The notes under the pieces: model-generated
Databases searched by the model: none
The model's input: only the letters and a program-made list of their open reading frames with translations
Told to the model about the DNA's origin: nothing
Shown here: one piece after another, positions 22,205 through 32,861 of the stretch
Layout: each line of letters starts with the position of its first letter
Numbering within the stretch: the stretch's first letter is position 1
DNA from: Branchiostoma floridae
Lineage: Eukaryota; Chordata; Leptocardii; Amphioxiformes; Branchiostomatidae
DNA: 64,000 bases
Reading direction: 5' to 3'
Assembly (NCBI RefSeq): GCF_000003815.2
Contig: NC_049987.1
Location: 531,473-595,472 of the forward strand
Made by a program: the position numbers and the translations under genes

Positions 22205-22580
22205 CAGACGAAATTCCGTGTGTGTTCGGAATCAACTAAGAGAACGGGGAGCTGTTTGTGAATTGTGACAACTGCGGTCGGTCAAGCCACACAGACTGCA
22301 ACGTTGTGGAAGAAAATAAATTTGTTGGGAATGCGGCGATCAGTCACAAACAAACAAATTCGTTAACTGATTCCGTGAAACAAGAAAGCGGTGACCGGGC
22401 GCGGCTAGCCGGGATGAGGGAAGCCGGGAAAGATGCCGTCCTGGTGGCCGGAGTGTTACCCTGGTCTTCGATCGACAGTTGTTACGGCATTGGCAAGAAT
22501 TCAGGAATTGGGGTACTCAGCAGGTCATCTTTCCCGCCTTATCTATATCTATATCTGTCCATTTATGTGCTGTTGTAGTT
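22205..22580 (+). other. Cys/His-bearing coding-like segment
   Basis: The frame from 22258 (106 codons) begins NCDNCGRSSHTDCN, a CX2CX4HX2C arrangement like half of a PHD-type finger. The upstream bases continue the same frame with ENGELFV before the start codon. The rest shows no motif. It may be an exon fragment. The region 22580-22860 is AT-rich and unassigned. Confidence 0.3.
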
Positions 22581-22859
22581 GCAAAGAAATGTTTTTATAT
22601 GTAAGGCTCCATATGTGTATGGATACGTATACATGTACAAACTAAACAGGCTTATTGATTTAACCGTTTTTTCCCTCTACAAATTGAACGTTTTGATATT
22701 AATGACATAACGTCCTTGAGTAAACAGTTTAAATGAAATTGCCAGATGAAACATTCCAACTATTTAATTGTTAGTGTGTTCCTGGTATCCTTTAGTGGAT
22801 TATGAATATTTCATATGAGGATGCATTTCTTTTGCAAAACAAAATATATGTGACATTCT

Positions 22860-23415
22860 CTTTCCACAGACTAATGGCAAGCCTTCGTGCAGATTGTGGT
22901 CAAGTCCGCAATTATGGAGACAGGCTATGATCCCAACACGTTCTTCCGCGGCGGACACCCCAGGGTGCTGAGCAACAGTAGTCCCCACACGACCGACCGC
23001 GAGATTGACCAACTCGGTCGGGCTGCATTGTTGTATTGGCTATATTTAATTTGATATGTCTTATACATTATGTATTGCTGCAATGGTAATTGGGATACAA
23101 CTTCTAGAAATTTATTTGTCATCACCTTCACTCTCTTTCAATCATCAGTTCTATAGTTTTTTACGTGTCATTCTGTTTTTGATTTACGTGCCATGCTTGT
23201 GTTTGTATCTGTTTGATGTTCTTTGAAAATCAATAAAAATTATCTTTAAAAAACTCGGTCGGGCTGACAACACGATATCAGAGGGCGGAAGGGACCTGGA
23301 CAGCCTGGTGTCATAGTATGACATCGACAGTCCGAACCATGACAGCCCGGAGGCACGCGGGATTAAGTTCATAATGAAAGAGTCGTATCGCTTACGGAAC
23401 GAAAGTGTAAAATAG
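22860..23415 (+). pseudogene. Unidentified coding-like segment split by a retro-insert
   Basis: Removing the insert at 23026-23251 plus one copy of its target duplication restores a continuous GC-rich frame across the junction: FFRGGHPRVLSN, then HTTDREIDQLGRADN. It ends near 23414 after RLRNESVK, with one in-frame stop near 23315. I do not recognise the protein. That the frame continues across the insertion shows the host sequence was coding-like when it was hit. Confidence 0.45.
23026..23251 (+). mobile_element. Retro-inserted LINE 3' tail with 15-bp target duplication
   Basis: AACTCGGTCGGGCTG occurs at 23011-23025 and again at 23252-23266, directly flanking this 226-bp AT-rich segment. 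The segment ends in CAATAAAAATTATCTTTAAA, a polyadenylation signal plus short A-rich tail. Perfect flanking duplications with an A-rich 3' end are the mark of target-primed reverse transcription. It is a 5'-truncated LINE tail or a mobilised transcript end. The perfect duplication indicates a recent insertion. Confidence 0.85.
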
Positions 23416-24040
23416 GTGTGAGTTCGGGCCGTTTTACAGTCATTCTCACGAAAGAGCTTGATTACGTTTTGATTATGGAGAAACAATTGCTTGCTACAAG
23501 GGTGTACCTGAATCCCTTTAAACGCAAGTTAAAAGACTTGACTTATTCGGAAAGAGTATGAATGGAGAAGTAGAAATGACACAGGTGCCGGCAATATTGA
23601 ACACCACGACTGATGTGTACGATGGCCAGTTTTAAGGACTTCCAACATAAAGCCGATGGCACTCCCAAACTGCCAATAAACCTGGCACGAATGCTCAATT
23701 GCGATTTGTATCAGCCATACAAACATTGTGAGTATTCTATATGTGTATCATACCTTGTAATCCTAATCCTGCCCCAGCTTAAGGAAGATAACGTAATCAT
23801 TGTTAGATTGAGTCCTTGACCAAAAGAACCTAATTTAGACAAACACATTCTTATAACTCCTAATTATGAATCGTAAGACCGGTGGAATGACGCATCATTC
23901 AGCAGAAGCCCGATGTAGAAGCCAGCTGGAACAGAAAGTTCCAGATAACGGTAAGATGTTAGTGCCTTTGCTGACACTAAATAGGTTATATAACAACAAA
24001 AATTATGTATACAATATCATGTTTGGCAGGATGAATATCA
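23416..24040. other. Unassigned region
   Basis: Short frames (23613-23819, 23866-24066) show no motif. No repeat was recognised. Confidence 0.35.
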
Positions 24041-24043
24041 GCA

Positions 24044-24215
24044 TGGATCCCGGAGCAATTCAATGAGGAACTTGCCCCTGTTTTGTGCGACTTGTTCAAC
24101 TCTTGTGTAAAGTACAGTATGTTGCCTCAGCCATGGAAAGTAGCACTGTCAAATCCGTCCCCAAAACGCCGAGACCACACTTCCCCGCTTAATATCCTTG
24201 GTGAGCTGCGTCAGT
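24044..24215 (+). pseudogene. LINE RT N-terminal fragment
   Basis: A single open frame reads WIPEQFNEELAPVLCDLFN, then LPQPWKVAL and PSPKRRDH. This is the stretch before RT domain 1 in CR1/Jockey-type LINEs (L-A-P-x-L-x-x-L-F-N ... P-x-x-W-K-x-A). It ends without continuing into the catalytic core. Confidence 0.6.
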
Positions 24216-25380
24216 AAGTCTTCGATGGTCTTCTGCAGGACGAATTCTTACATGGCACTGTGAAGAGCTTTATCAAGAAAATGACCTAAAGAACACGTCA
24301 AAATCCTCAAAGGATTGGATGGTTACAGAAAAAAGAGCTGGAAGGTTCTCAAGTGGCCATAAGTCTCTATAATAATTTTGCATGCTACTGTCATCCCTTC
24401 ATCAACATCATCCTGTGCTTGTTGCAAGGAAGTAAATGCCTCATTTCCCCCGTCCATTTTACTTAATACTGACAGATCGCCCCTAACCATTGGAAATACA
24501 CTGCTTCTATTATTTTGAATTTTATCACAAAGAGATGGTATCAAAACGTACACTAAGTAGGTTTTCATGATTTCCGGCTGTTTAAACCAGGTTCTAAATT
24601 CACGTTAAGCTACTCCCCATTATCTGTTCAGTAACCTCATAACGATTCTCAATAACCATTGCCCCTCCAAGTCAGGACAAGACACAACATTAGAATGGAG
24701 CAACTACCCGCACTTGTGTCAAGAGCCAGGCCCACAATTGTGGTCATAACTGCTAGGAATGGTGTATTGCCCTTTCCCCCCTGAATATCTTTCCCTGATA
24801 TTTTCAAGATATGATAGATAATTATGATGAAAGAACAAAACTATATTTTGTATTTTGACCTTCACCTTTTTCATCTATATATATTTCACGTTTCTTTGTA
24901 TATGAACAGGATGCACATGATGTCAAGAAAATAAAAAAAAGACCCATATTGTTCTCTCCACCTTTCCATAGGGGAAAGGTCTGAGGAAGACGTTCACGCT
25001 GCAATTGAAGCAGTGCAAGGTGAGCAGTTGAAATTTGTTGAGACAATCAAGGGAATGTTCAGGTGTGGAAAGCCAATTGGTGTATTTTCTCTGTTTCGTG
25101 AACGAAATGTCATTCAGCACTGTTGTGATGTTATGTATACTATTTTGCCCAACTACAACAATTTTACTGATGGACATAATAATGGACAACCTCATATATT
25201 GTCATACATAAGTTTGGTATTATGATTGGAGGCTAGCTACACGTGGCACCCTTACCTGTACATGATATAATGCTATACATACTTGAGGCATTCTGATTTG
25301 AAGCTATATGCGACTCCTGCACCTGTTGGTCGGGGTCCTACTACTGCCTTGTTTCAGTCGTGCGTTTCAACCTTCGTACC
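24216..25380. other. Unassigned region with one exon-like stretch
   Basis: A frame with SEEDVHAAIEAVQ (about 24975-25018) is followed by GGTGAGC, a possible donor, or reads through to GEQLKFVETIKGMF. No domain recognised. The rest is AT-rich without repeats I can name. Confidence 0.3.
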
Positions 25381-25384
25381 CGAG

Positions 25385-26100
25385 GATGTCAAGAAATAAA
25401 AAAACACGGAATATCCCAGCACCAGCGCCGCGGTAGAGCATAAAAGAGTTCCTTGTGTGAAAGGCTTTCTTTATTGAGTTTATCATATTTCGTAAATATA
25501 CCAATAATACGTTCATATGCAATTTCTGTTTTGGGTCTTTCATTCGGCAAAATTGGATTGAGTATAGAATGTACATTTCTAACCCGTACTTGCATTAATT
25601 ACTTTAATAATTGATTTTTTTGCGAAAGGAGAATCAAGTAATGGAACGTATTCCATTTATCTTTCCCATTCTAGTAACATAGGGTTGCGTCGATGTCTTT
25701 AATTTTTTTTGTTGTAGTTCTCTTATTATTCTCTTATTAGTCTCTTACTATTAAAGGGATTGAAGAAAAACACATACAACAATAAAAACATGTGACTGAC
25801 AAATTTTCTTCACAGAAGCCAGAGCAGCCTTGGACCGACATCAGGTGAAAAGGAAGTTCGGGACAAAACTCTGCAGAAGCCCGTTGATATGGTGGCCAAA
25901 ACGTATCCCAATCTGTAGTCGGCACATATAATGAAGTACAAGTTAACGAAAAGGCAGCAAGTGTATTAGCTTCTGTCGGCATGAAAAGTTGTCAGTTTAC
26001 TGCAAAAGCCAACATGTCATGTGTCAATCTAACTTCTTACATAAATGATTACATATTCAACATATAATTTTTGTATTAGAGCTGCAGCAGCCCCAGCGGC
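25385..26100 (+). repeat. Second copy of the 39.9-41.9 kb module series
   Basis: In order, this locus shares with 39.9-41.9 kb: the ATGTCAA...ACACGGAAT module (25388 vs 39934), the AT-rich spacer containing TAACATAG-GTCGAT (25674 vs 40247), the ARAALDRHQ / VRAALDRYQ block (25816 vs 40790), and the TCAATCTAACTTC-TACA block (26023 vs 41757). Four matching blocks in the same order make chance similarity unlikely. The AG (25814-25815) before the ARAALDRHQ block is preceded by a pyrimidine run, as at an exon start. Confidence 0.6.
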
Positions 26101-26310
26101 AGATAAAGGCCCAAGTGCACCCCGTATCATCGGAAATCTTCTCCAGAGGATGTCAATATTCTGACGTTTTACGGAACTTACATTGGATCAGTCATCACAG
26201 ACTGAATCAATAATGTTACAGGTTTAACCCGAGCAGTATTCTAAACTTTGCAATCTAGTGTTTAGAAGTAATAGCATAATTCAATATAAAGTAATTCACT
26301 GTTATCTCAG

Positions 26311-26428
26311 GGGAGAGTACGACGAGTTTGGTCATTTCCAAGCCGACTGTCCCCTGGGCAGAGGCGGGCCGGTGCGACAACCTTGGTCTGCTCGGGGTAG
26401 AGGTCGTGGCCGCGGCAACGCCTTTTGA
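26311..26428 (+). pseudogene. Zinc-knuckle tail with RG-rich end
   Basis: After CTCAG the frame reads EYDEFGHFQADCP, then GRGGPVRQPWSARGRGRGRG and a stop at 26426. The spacing E-F-G-H-x4-C fits a CCHC knuckle whose two Cys codons are missing or lie upstream of a splice site. RG-rich tails bind RNA in many Gag-like and host proteins. The CTCAG boundary makes a 3' terminal exon possible. Confidence 0.45.
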
Positions 26429-26998
26429 ACGAAAACGTTTGATTTTGGCGTTTCAATATGAAGGACCGGCCCCGACTTTGCACAGGAGGCGAATTTGTAT
26501 TTTGGCATGAGATTTGTATTTTTTGTACAGGCTGTAAGGTAGTATGAACATACCGTATTCTTATGTGTTGTATTTATTTTGTATATTTGTGCAGATGTGT
26601 TACCTTTTCATTGCGTTTATCGTTAGCCGCTCCCTCTTCCTCACTTCTCAAGACACAGTGTTATTTTGAGTAAGGAAGGGTAGATTTGTAGAGCGTCTCG
26701 TATTGGTTTAGCGAGTTTGGTAACATAGTTTGTGTGAAGATGGGTTGTTTTCTTCATTTGACTGTGGTAATCTTCTTATTTGTTATTTTACTAATTTGTG
26801 ATGTTTTTGGTATCATTTGTTTGTATTATTTTCATTATTTTTCTTCTGATTTATGTATTTTTCCGATCCGACAAGCAAGTTTGCAGTGTGGTTTGTGAAT
26901 GGGTTTCTTCATTTCAACTATCATCGTATTATCGTATCAACTGTCATCTGCCCTAAGCATCTGAATTTATTTATGATATTTATTCACAGACAAACATT
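26429..26998. other. Unassigned AT-rich region
   Basis: Low-complexity T-rich sequence with no gene seen. Confidence 0.4.
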
Positions 26999-26999
26999 T

Positions 27000-27183
27000 A
27001 GATGTGCTGTCATCCCTTCCCGGTACATGACTGAACACCATAGCACGTACAGGGATGCAAAATTCCACGCCAAGTTGGAGGAGGCGAATGCAGACGCTCT
27101 AAGGGCTCTTTCATCCATGATTGCTATGAAAGAGGGGGATCTTCTGCCAGGATTAGAAACAGGCAGCCCTGTTGAACATTGAA
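27000..27183 (+). other. Exon-like block, unidentified
   Basis: Follows TATTCACAG. The frame reads QTFRCAVIPSRYMTEHHSTY and then a helical, charged stretch (KFHAKLEEANADALRALSSM) to a stop at 27181. It is distinctly more GC-rich than its flanks. No family recognised. It resembles in style the charged exon at 42007-42091 but does not align clearly. Confidence 0.35.
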
Positions 27184-27440
27184 AATCGAGCCAACAGCAT
27201 GTTTAAGCTGGACCCGGGGCATCACAAATCTATGGACTTCTTTTGTATTTCATCCAGGAGGTGAGCTAAACCTGCTCTTTATTCACCCCTTAAATCACAT
27301 GATACAACATAATCCTGTCTGAAAACTAATTGCAATTTAATATTATCATGCTAGTTAACCAAAACACATATCAAAGACAAATGGCTATATTATGATGTAC
27401 AATTGTCTACAATAGATCTGTTTCAATACTCGATTTTCAG

Positions 27441-27609
27441 AGCCTGTCCAAGACTGGAATGCCAGAGGAAATGGATGTCGTGTGGGAGTACATAAAAGAT
27501 TTAGGTCCACTTGTGCTGTCAAATGCCGATGGGCCATGCCGGTCAGTGAGCCCTCCAGTGAGCCCTTGCAGCAATTGGGGTAGTACTGGAAACAATGACG
27601 CTTAGAGAG
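27441..27609 (+). other. Exon-like block, unidentified
   Basis: Follows GATTTTCAG and is open for 55 codons (KTGMPEEMDVVWEYIKDLG, then a Ser/Pro-rich end) to a TAG just before GGTAAGC. Clean borders and open frame suggest a terminal exon of a lost gene or intron-bearing element, together with 27000-27183. No domain recognised. Confidence 0.35.
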
Positions 27610-27730
27610 GTAAGCATGTCATGATTTATTTGGGGGGGGGGGGGTGTTCAAATCAGCTTGCGCCAAACCGACCATAACTTAACCCTATCCAGACTGGGGG
27701 GGGGGGGGTCGTTACTAAAACACAACCAGT

Positions 27731-28056
27731 AGATTTCTAGCGAGGACACGATCCCTTCACATGCAAAGTACCCAATTACCACGTACTGGTCTAGTGGCAC
27801 GCGAGGGACAGGGATGAATAGTTCACACCTATTGTCTATTGATCAACGATTTTTCGTCGACCTTTTTCTTTCAATAGTTTGCTAGTTATTTGGAGTCGAA
27901 CGTTATATGCAATAAAGCGTATATGCGTTCCTAATGCAATAAAGCCACATTCTTACTTGTACTGAGTTAGAACTGCGAACCATGATTCTTTTACGTTCAA
28001 TTTTCGACATTTTGGGTACTTTGCATGTGAAGGGATCGTGTCCTCGCTAGAAATCT
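27731..28056. mobile_element. 326-bp MITE with perfect 44-bp TIRs
   Basis: The first 44 bp (27731-27774, starting AGATTTCTAGCGAGGACACG) are the exact reverse complement of the last 44 (28013-28056). The interior is AT-rich without a frame. It sits inside the larger TTAA element, 33 bp from its terminal repeat. I could not identify a clear target duplication, so the superfamily stays open. Perfect arms point to a young copy or an assembly fold-back. Confidence 0.8.
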
Positions 28057-28363
28057 GAAGACTGTATATTGTGCCCATTTAACAAGGACTGTCTGCAAGG
28101 CCTCTCTTGCATTTGTTTCCTTTTCACAGACGAGTTGCGAATACATGTTTGTAAACCACACCGCCAGATCTGTAATGTTTCACAAATAAACTACCAGTAT
28201 CGCTCCAATATATTTCAAGAAACACACACGTGCACTGTAATAGCGCAAATAGATAATATCAAGAAGGTTATTATGAAATGAACACAAGAAGCAAACCCTT
28301 ATGAAAGCAAATTCAATATGAACGATCGTATAAGTGATAAATAGTGAAATATATCGAAAAAAA

Positions 28364-28463
28364 NNNNNNNNNNNNNNNNNNNNNNNNNNNNNNNNNNNNN
28401 NNNNNNNNNNNNNNNNNNNNNNNNNNNNNNNNNNNNNNNNNNNNNNNNNNNNNNNNNNNNNNN
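28364..28463. other. Assembly gap (100 N)
   Basis: Exactly 100 Ns, the usual placeholder for a gap of unknown size, followed by 17 Gs. Confidence 0.99.
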
Positions 28464-29371
28464 GGGGGGGGGGGGGGGGGCTTAAAGTGCCTGCGCCAGC
28501 TTTGACCTCCTATACCTCCCAAACAACTTGTGCTAGAACAACCAAACTTTGTGAGTTTTCCTAAAATATTGTTGGCAACAATTTAATAAAAATTGGGTAA
28601 GTTTATGATTTTTCGTGTTGCCATGGCAACGGGTTTCTGAAAGGCAAATTTTACGAAAATCACTAATTTCGGTTTAAGCAATGGGATTTCAAGATTGTCT
28701 TGCTAAACTAAACTTCTTTTCATATATCTTTAATATCTAACACATCTAAGTTAGACATTTATAATTAAATATTATAAATTATGCTAATGAGATGACGTAA
28801 TTGGTCAAAATCCAAGATGGCCGACAATATCATGATTTAAAGTATAACAAGCTAATTTTCACTCAAATTTCATCACTATGTGGTATTTTCTTACAAAAAA
28901 CATTCATGTGAACGTTTTTAATCCATTTCCAGGGGGATTTAGCGTAATATGTTTAAAAAATGTATCTTGAAAAATTTAAGGTTGATAACCCAAGATGGCG
29001 GATAGCTAAACTACAGATGACGTCATTCTATGACGTAATTTTGACGTCGTTGCGTCGGCTTTTGACAACAGAAGTCTTATAACACTTGGATATTAATAAG
29101 ATACCTTTATTGGTAACTTTTTGAGTGAGATATTTAGGCATTATGGAAATTCCCTGTTTTAGCCAAAAATATCAATAAATGACGTCATAATTACGTCATA
29201 TTACGTCATAATGATAAAAAATTCAGGAATTATAAAACTCGATGAGCATACCCCCCCCCCCTGCAAATTTGGTGATCGTGCAGTAAGCCGTTTTGAAAAT
29301 ACGAAGGGGGGGGGGGTCGAATGAGCCAAAGGCCAGGGAAGGCCCAAAAAGCCCAGTCTGGATAGGGTTAA

Positions 29372-31010
29372 GGTCACGACGGAAGATGTAAGGGTCAGGC
29401 AAAATGTGCTACAGGGATACATTTTACATCATTTGCAGTCCAAAAAAAGTCTACTGTCTTATTTTACACCTATGACACAAATACATCGAAGTAAAAGGTG
29501 TTACATGATTAAAGTCTGCTGTTTCTTTTCTCCTTAGATAGCCAGAGTTTGGGTTGTTCCAGATATTGGGTGCATGGTTTGGGGATGGATGTGGGAAAGA
29601 AGTACATCTTTTATACCAATTTTAACAGAGGTATTTCTTTTCTTGTAGCTAAGCAGGTCAATCCGACTTGCCAAGCAAGACAAGACCATAACCATCTTGC
29701 CAAAGGTCTTCTATACTTTGGCCAGTGCCCAAGTATCAGCCAGAGCGACATCCTTGCGATCAAACTAAGCAAGAATGAGGTTCCTGCACCCCGACAGTGA
29801 CCATGACTCATATGGCACCAGCTACATGTTAAGGACATCACTGGAAAAGGACAAGCAATTTCATTGCAAATCTGTAAAGCGCACCATCTTATATAAGCTA
29901 AGATACTTGTTAACCGTACTCTTTTTTCGGTCAACAATATCAGCTTTTCATCATAGAAAGAGAAAGGAAGAAGTACGCAACATTTATAATTAAAAAAAAA
30001 AAACACAATTTGGCCCTGTAGGGGAAGAAATTTAAAGATAGTCTCATTTTCGGAATAACCGTTAGTTATGGAGAAATGTTTTGGACAATGCAGTGGCACA
30101 GTTCGGTGGTGTGGCCTGAAGCACATACCTGGTTGAACAATACAACATTATATAGGTCTCTTCATAACACCACAGCCATGATTAATTGAAGAAAATTACT
30201 CCTTACTATTGCCACACCTGGTTTTCCATGTCCATTCAAAGCTGTTATAATCATATGCAAAACTACAGCGTTAATAGCCAACCTGCAAAGTATTACCACC
30301 ACGGTAATGGTATAACGCTTGTACATCACTCCATGGCCACCTAGGGTAGGCGTACCGCAATTAGTAGTAATCTTCTTTAGGCAACTGCAAATGCCACCTT
30401 TCAAGTTGCCCTACAGTATAGAGCTCTTCAGATTATACGATTGCTTCAAAAGATCCAAACAAAATCATAGTTGCTAACCTAACCAACACGAGATCTACAA
30501 AAACTGGGAGGCAAAATTTTCTTTTTTCCTAAACCGTGATTGGAATCAAAGTCGCACATATGCTATAACTCCCATGACACATCTTTTTTTGAAAACAACG
30601 TTAGTAAAGAAATCAACATTGAAACATTTATCTGAACACCATAGATATGCCTATTAAAAAGGAGACAGTATTGCTCATTTCAACAACAGGTTCAGCAGTA
30701 GCATTAAACAATCAATCAGCAACAGAGACCAGTACAACTTTTAATTGTTTCAATTAAATTAATGAGTTTCCCTGCTTTAGGTAGATTTATTTAGAAACCT
30801 AAAAGTTGGATTACTGAAATCTATGTTTACATTTCTGGTCGACAATGGCCCAGCAGAGGCACCAGCAAAAGTGAACTGTGTCAAATTTGGAACATTCGAC
30901 TAGTCAAGTACCTAAAGCTTGACAAGATTAGTCATAAATCATTTGCAGAATATCACAGTAAAATAAATTCCATAGGAGGACTACATTCCATAGGAAACAA
31001 AGTGTTTGAA
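29372..31010. other. Unassigned region
   Basis: No gene I can support. A block after CTTTTCTTGTAG (about 29650) is open for about 50 codons without known motifs, and a minus-strand frame (30126-29611) of 171 codons is mostly AT-driven. Scattered A/T runs. Confidence 0.35.
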
Positions 31011-31017
31011 TCAAAAC

Positions 31018-31790
31018 TGTTTGTCTCAAAGATTCAGTTTATTCTTCTGAGTATTAAAAAACACGGAGGCCATGGCTAAAGAAGTCATAGAAACCTTTAG
31101 AACTGCTAAATTAATTTAATGACATCCATTACAATTCTTTAGGGGAATAAAAGATAGTGAGTATGTGTTTAATTGTGATATAAACTTAAATCATTCATTG
31201 TCTCTTAGTGGAAACAAAAGAAATAGAATATGGACCTCTTAAAAATAAAATCTTTGTCTGTCTTGTCCAGGGTGTGACGTGAGAGCGCTCCTGCATGCGA
31301 GACATCAGAGCCATGACAGCCAGGCCAGACAGCATGTTTGACTAAACAGCAGATTTACACCTTGAGGAGCTAGCGGTTGCAGCAAGGAAGAAAGAGCACA
31401 GGAGTTGCGTTGGCGCAGGTTCCACAAAAAATTGAGATTGGCAATGAAGGACATTTTCGCCACGAAAGCTGAGAGAGAATGTAAACAAGAGTGCTCAATC
31501 ACACCTCAAAACGGTTTGTTTGTCTCAAAGATTCAGTTTATTCTTCTGAGTATTTAACAAAACACGGAGGTCATGGCTAAAGAAGTCATACAAACCTTTA
31601 GAACTGCTAAATGTAATGACATCCATTACAATTCTTTAGGGAGTTAAAAGATAGAGTGAGTATTTGTTTAATGATGCGACAGACTTAAATCACATTTTGT
31701 CTCTCTCTCTCTCAATGAAACAAACATTGTTGTGAAATGGAATATAGACCTGTTACAAAAATAATCTTTGACTGTCTGGTTTATACAAGG
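31018..31790. repeat. ~255-bp direct repeat pair
   Basis: 31018-31271 and 31517-31790 are close copies, starting GTTTGTCTCAAAGATTCAGT and continuing through ACACGGAGG.CATGGCTAAAG to a block ending in CTTTGxCTGTCT. The 245 bp between them are GC-richer and contain LEELAVAARKKEHRSC in one frame. The arrangement looks like a tandem duplication of one exon plus its flank, with the second exon copy replaced or lost. A CTCTCTCT tract in the second copy is a local change. Confidence 0.6.
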
Positions 31791-32243
31791 GGTGCTGATG
31801 AAGACTATGTTGAAACTTACAGTGAGGACATTAGGGCTTTCACAACAAGCCCGGCCCAGAAAGAACCTCCTGGCTAAAGAAATGCACTACGTATACTGCT
31901 ACAAACAAGATTCAAGATGGCGGCCACGTAGTCTGCGATCCTTTTGCCCTCTCCGAAGCTTCAATTATACTAGGAGTATACTCTGGATACTGTGGCGTCA
32001 ACCCAACCTTGTGGAAGTACCCTACAGATGGGAAAATGGGACGGCGCCAGACGTTCTTCCAGCAGTACAGAAGGGAGCAGCAACAGTTCAGGAGGACAAT
32101 CACGCGCCGGTAGTGAACTATGAGACAAATATCGAGGTACAAAATTTAATTGCACTTTTACAATGGACATCAACTAAACAAATAATTCCTTTGAAATTGT
32201 ACAAACAGTTAGTCAGCATGTCAACAAGTTTTGTTTGTTTTAG

Positions 32244-32375
32244 ATTCAAGCTGAGTTGCGGTCGAAAGCGGTGGCCTACGTCTTCAAGACGGCCCACAGC
32301 ATTGTCCAAATGACAATGTTGTCCAGTGTCAACGAGGATGCGCCCAATCCGCAGCTCCCAAAGATATCAAATCTG
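32244..32375 (+). pseudogene. FLYWCH/MULE transposase exon A, copy I
   Basis: TTTTAG precedes and GTGAGT follows a 132-bp block that is open for all 44 codons: IQAELRSKAVAYVFKTAHSI, then APNPQLPKISN. The same exon recurs at 44624-44749 with one stop. It feeds into the NRNR...PKDPT...DFE block of the next exon, a combination I associate with FLYWCH-type MULE transposases in marine animals. The open frame and both splice sites are intact in this copy. Confidence 0.6.
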
Positions 32376-32557
32376 GTGAGTTTTGTTGCTGTTTGTGTTT
32401 ATCCCCTTATGTTACATCTTGAGTTCTTGTGCCAACCATGATTGTTTTAGTGATGTTTCATATTGTAACGTCATGCTTACATGATGTAACATTTCAGTTC
32501 AGTTTTTCATTTTATAATTAAAGCTATTCAATCCATTCCCTGTTCCTTTCGATACGC

Positions 32558-32861
32558 ATGGCGAACAGAAACAGAGAAAAGTTGCGTCCAAAAGACCCCA
32601 CAGCGATGGACTTCGAGCTCAACAACGGCTACACCCCAGCCGGGTTCCGCTTCGCGGGGATGTGTGTTGCGGACAACGTCGCCACCTCGTCTTCGCCTCT
32701 GACAAGCAGCTCACGCTGTTGTCAACGACGAAGACGTGGTATTGTGATGGCACGTTCTTCGTAGCAGCATCCATGGCTTCATCAAACAAGGGAAAGACTA
32801 CAGGAAGGCTCCGCTAGTGTTTGCACTGATGAGCCGATGGGAGAAAGGAGACTACAAGAAG
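32558..32861 (+). pseudogene. MULE transposase exon B, copy I (catalytic start)
   Basis: The frame starts ANRNREKLRPKDPTAMDFEL. After one shift near 32685 it continues FASDKQLTLLS-like, then TWYCDGTF, whose Asp (32746-32748) is the expected first catalytic residue of MULE transposases. After a further shift comes SIHGFIKQGKDY, APLVFALMSR and GDYKK, where GTAACT provides a donor. IHxF...PLxFxLMS is the next conserved MULE block. Two shifts disable it. Confidence 0.7.

Larger units (their letters stand above)
27683..29367 (-). mobile_element. TTAA-flanked MITE family 2, copy 2 (complete ends)
   Basis: The left end CCCTATCCAGACTGGG and right end CCCAGTCTGGATAGGG are perfect 16-bp inverted repeats. 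TTAA lies outside both (27679-27682 and 29368-29371). This meets the piggyBac superfamily pattern. The orientation of internal blocks is opposite to copy 1: the GTTGCCATGGCAAC palindrome at 28617-28630 is followed by the YY1-like and CRE-like part. The copy contains a nested 326-bp MITE, poly-G tracts and an assembly gap, so its real length is unknown. No transposase is visible. Confidence 0.8.

Noticed and set aside
22258-22320. Zinc knuckle (CCHC) call for CDNCGRSSHTDC
   Set aside because: Spacing after His is two residues, not four; only a weak PHD-like reading remains.
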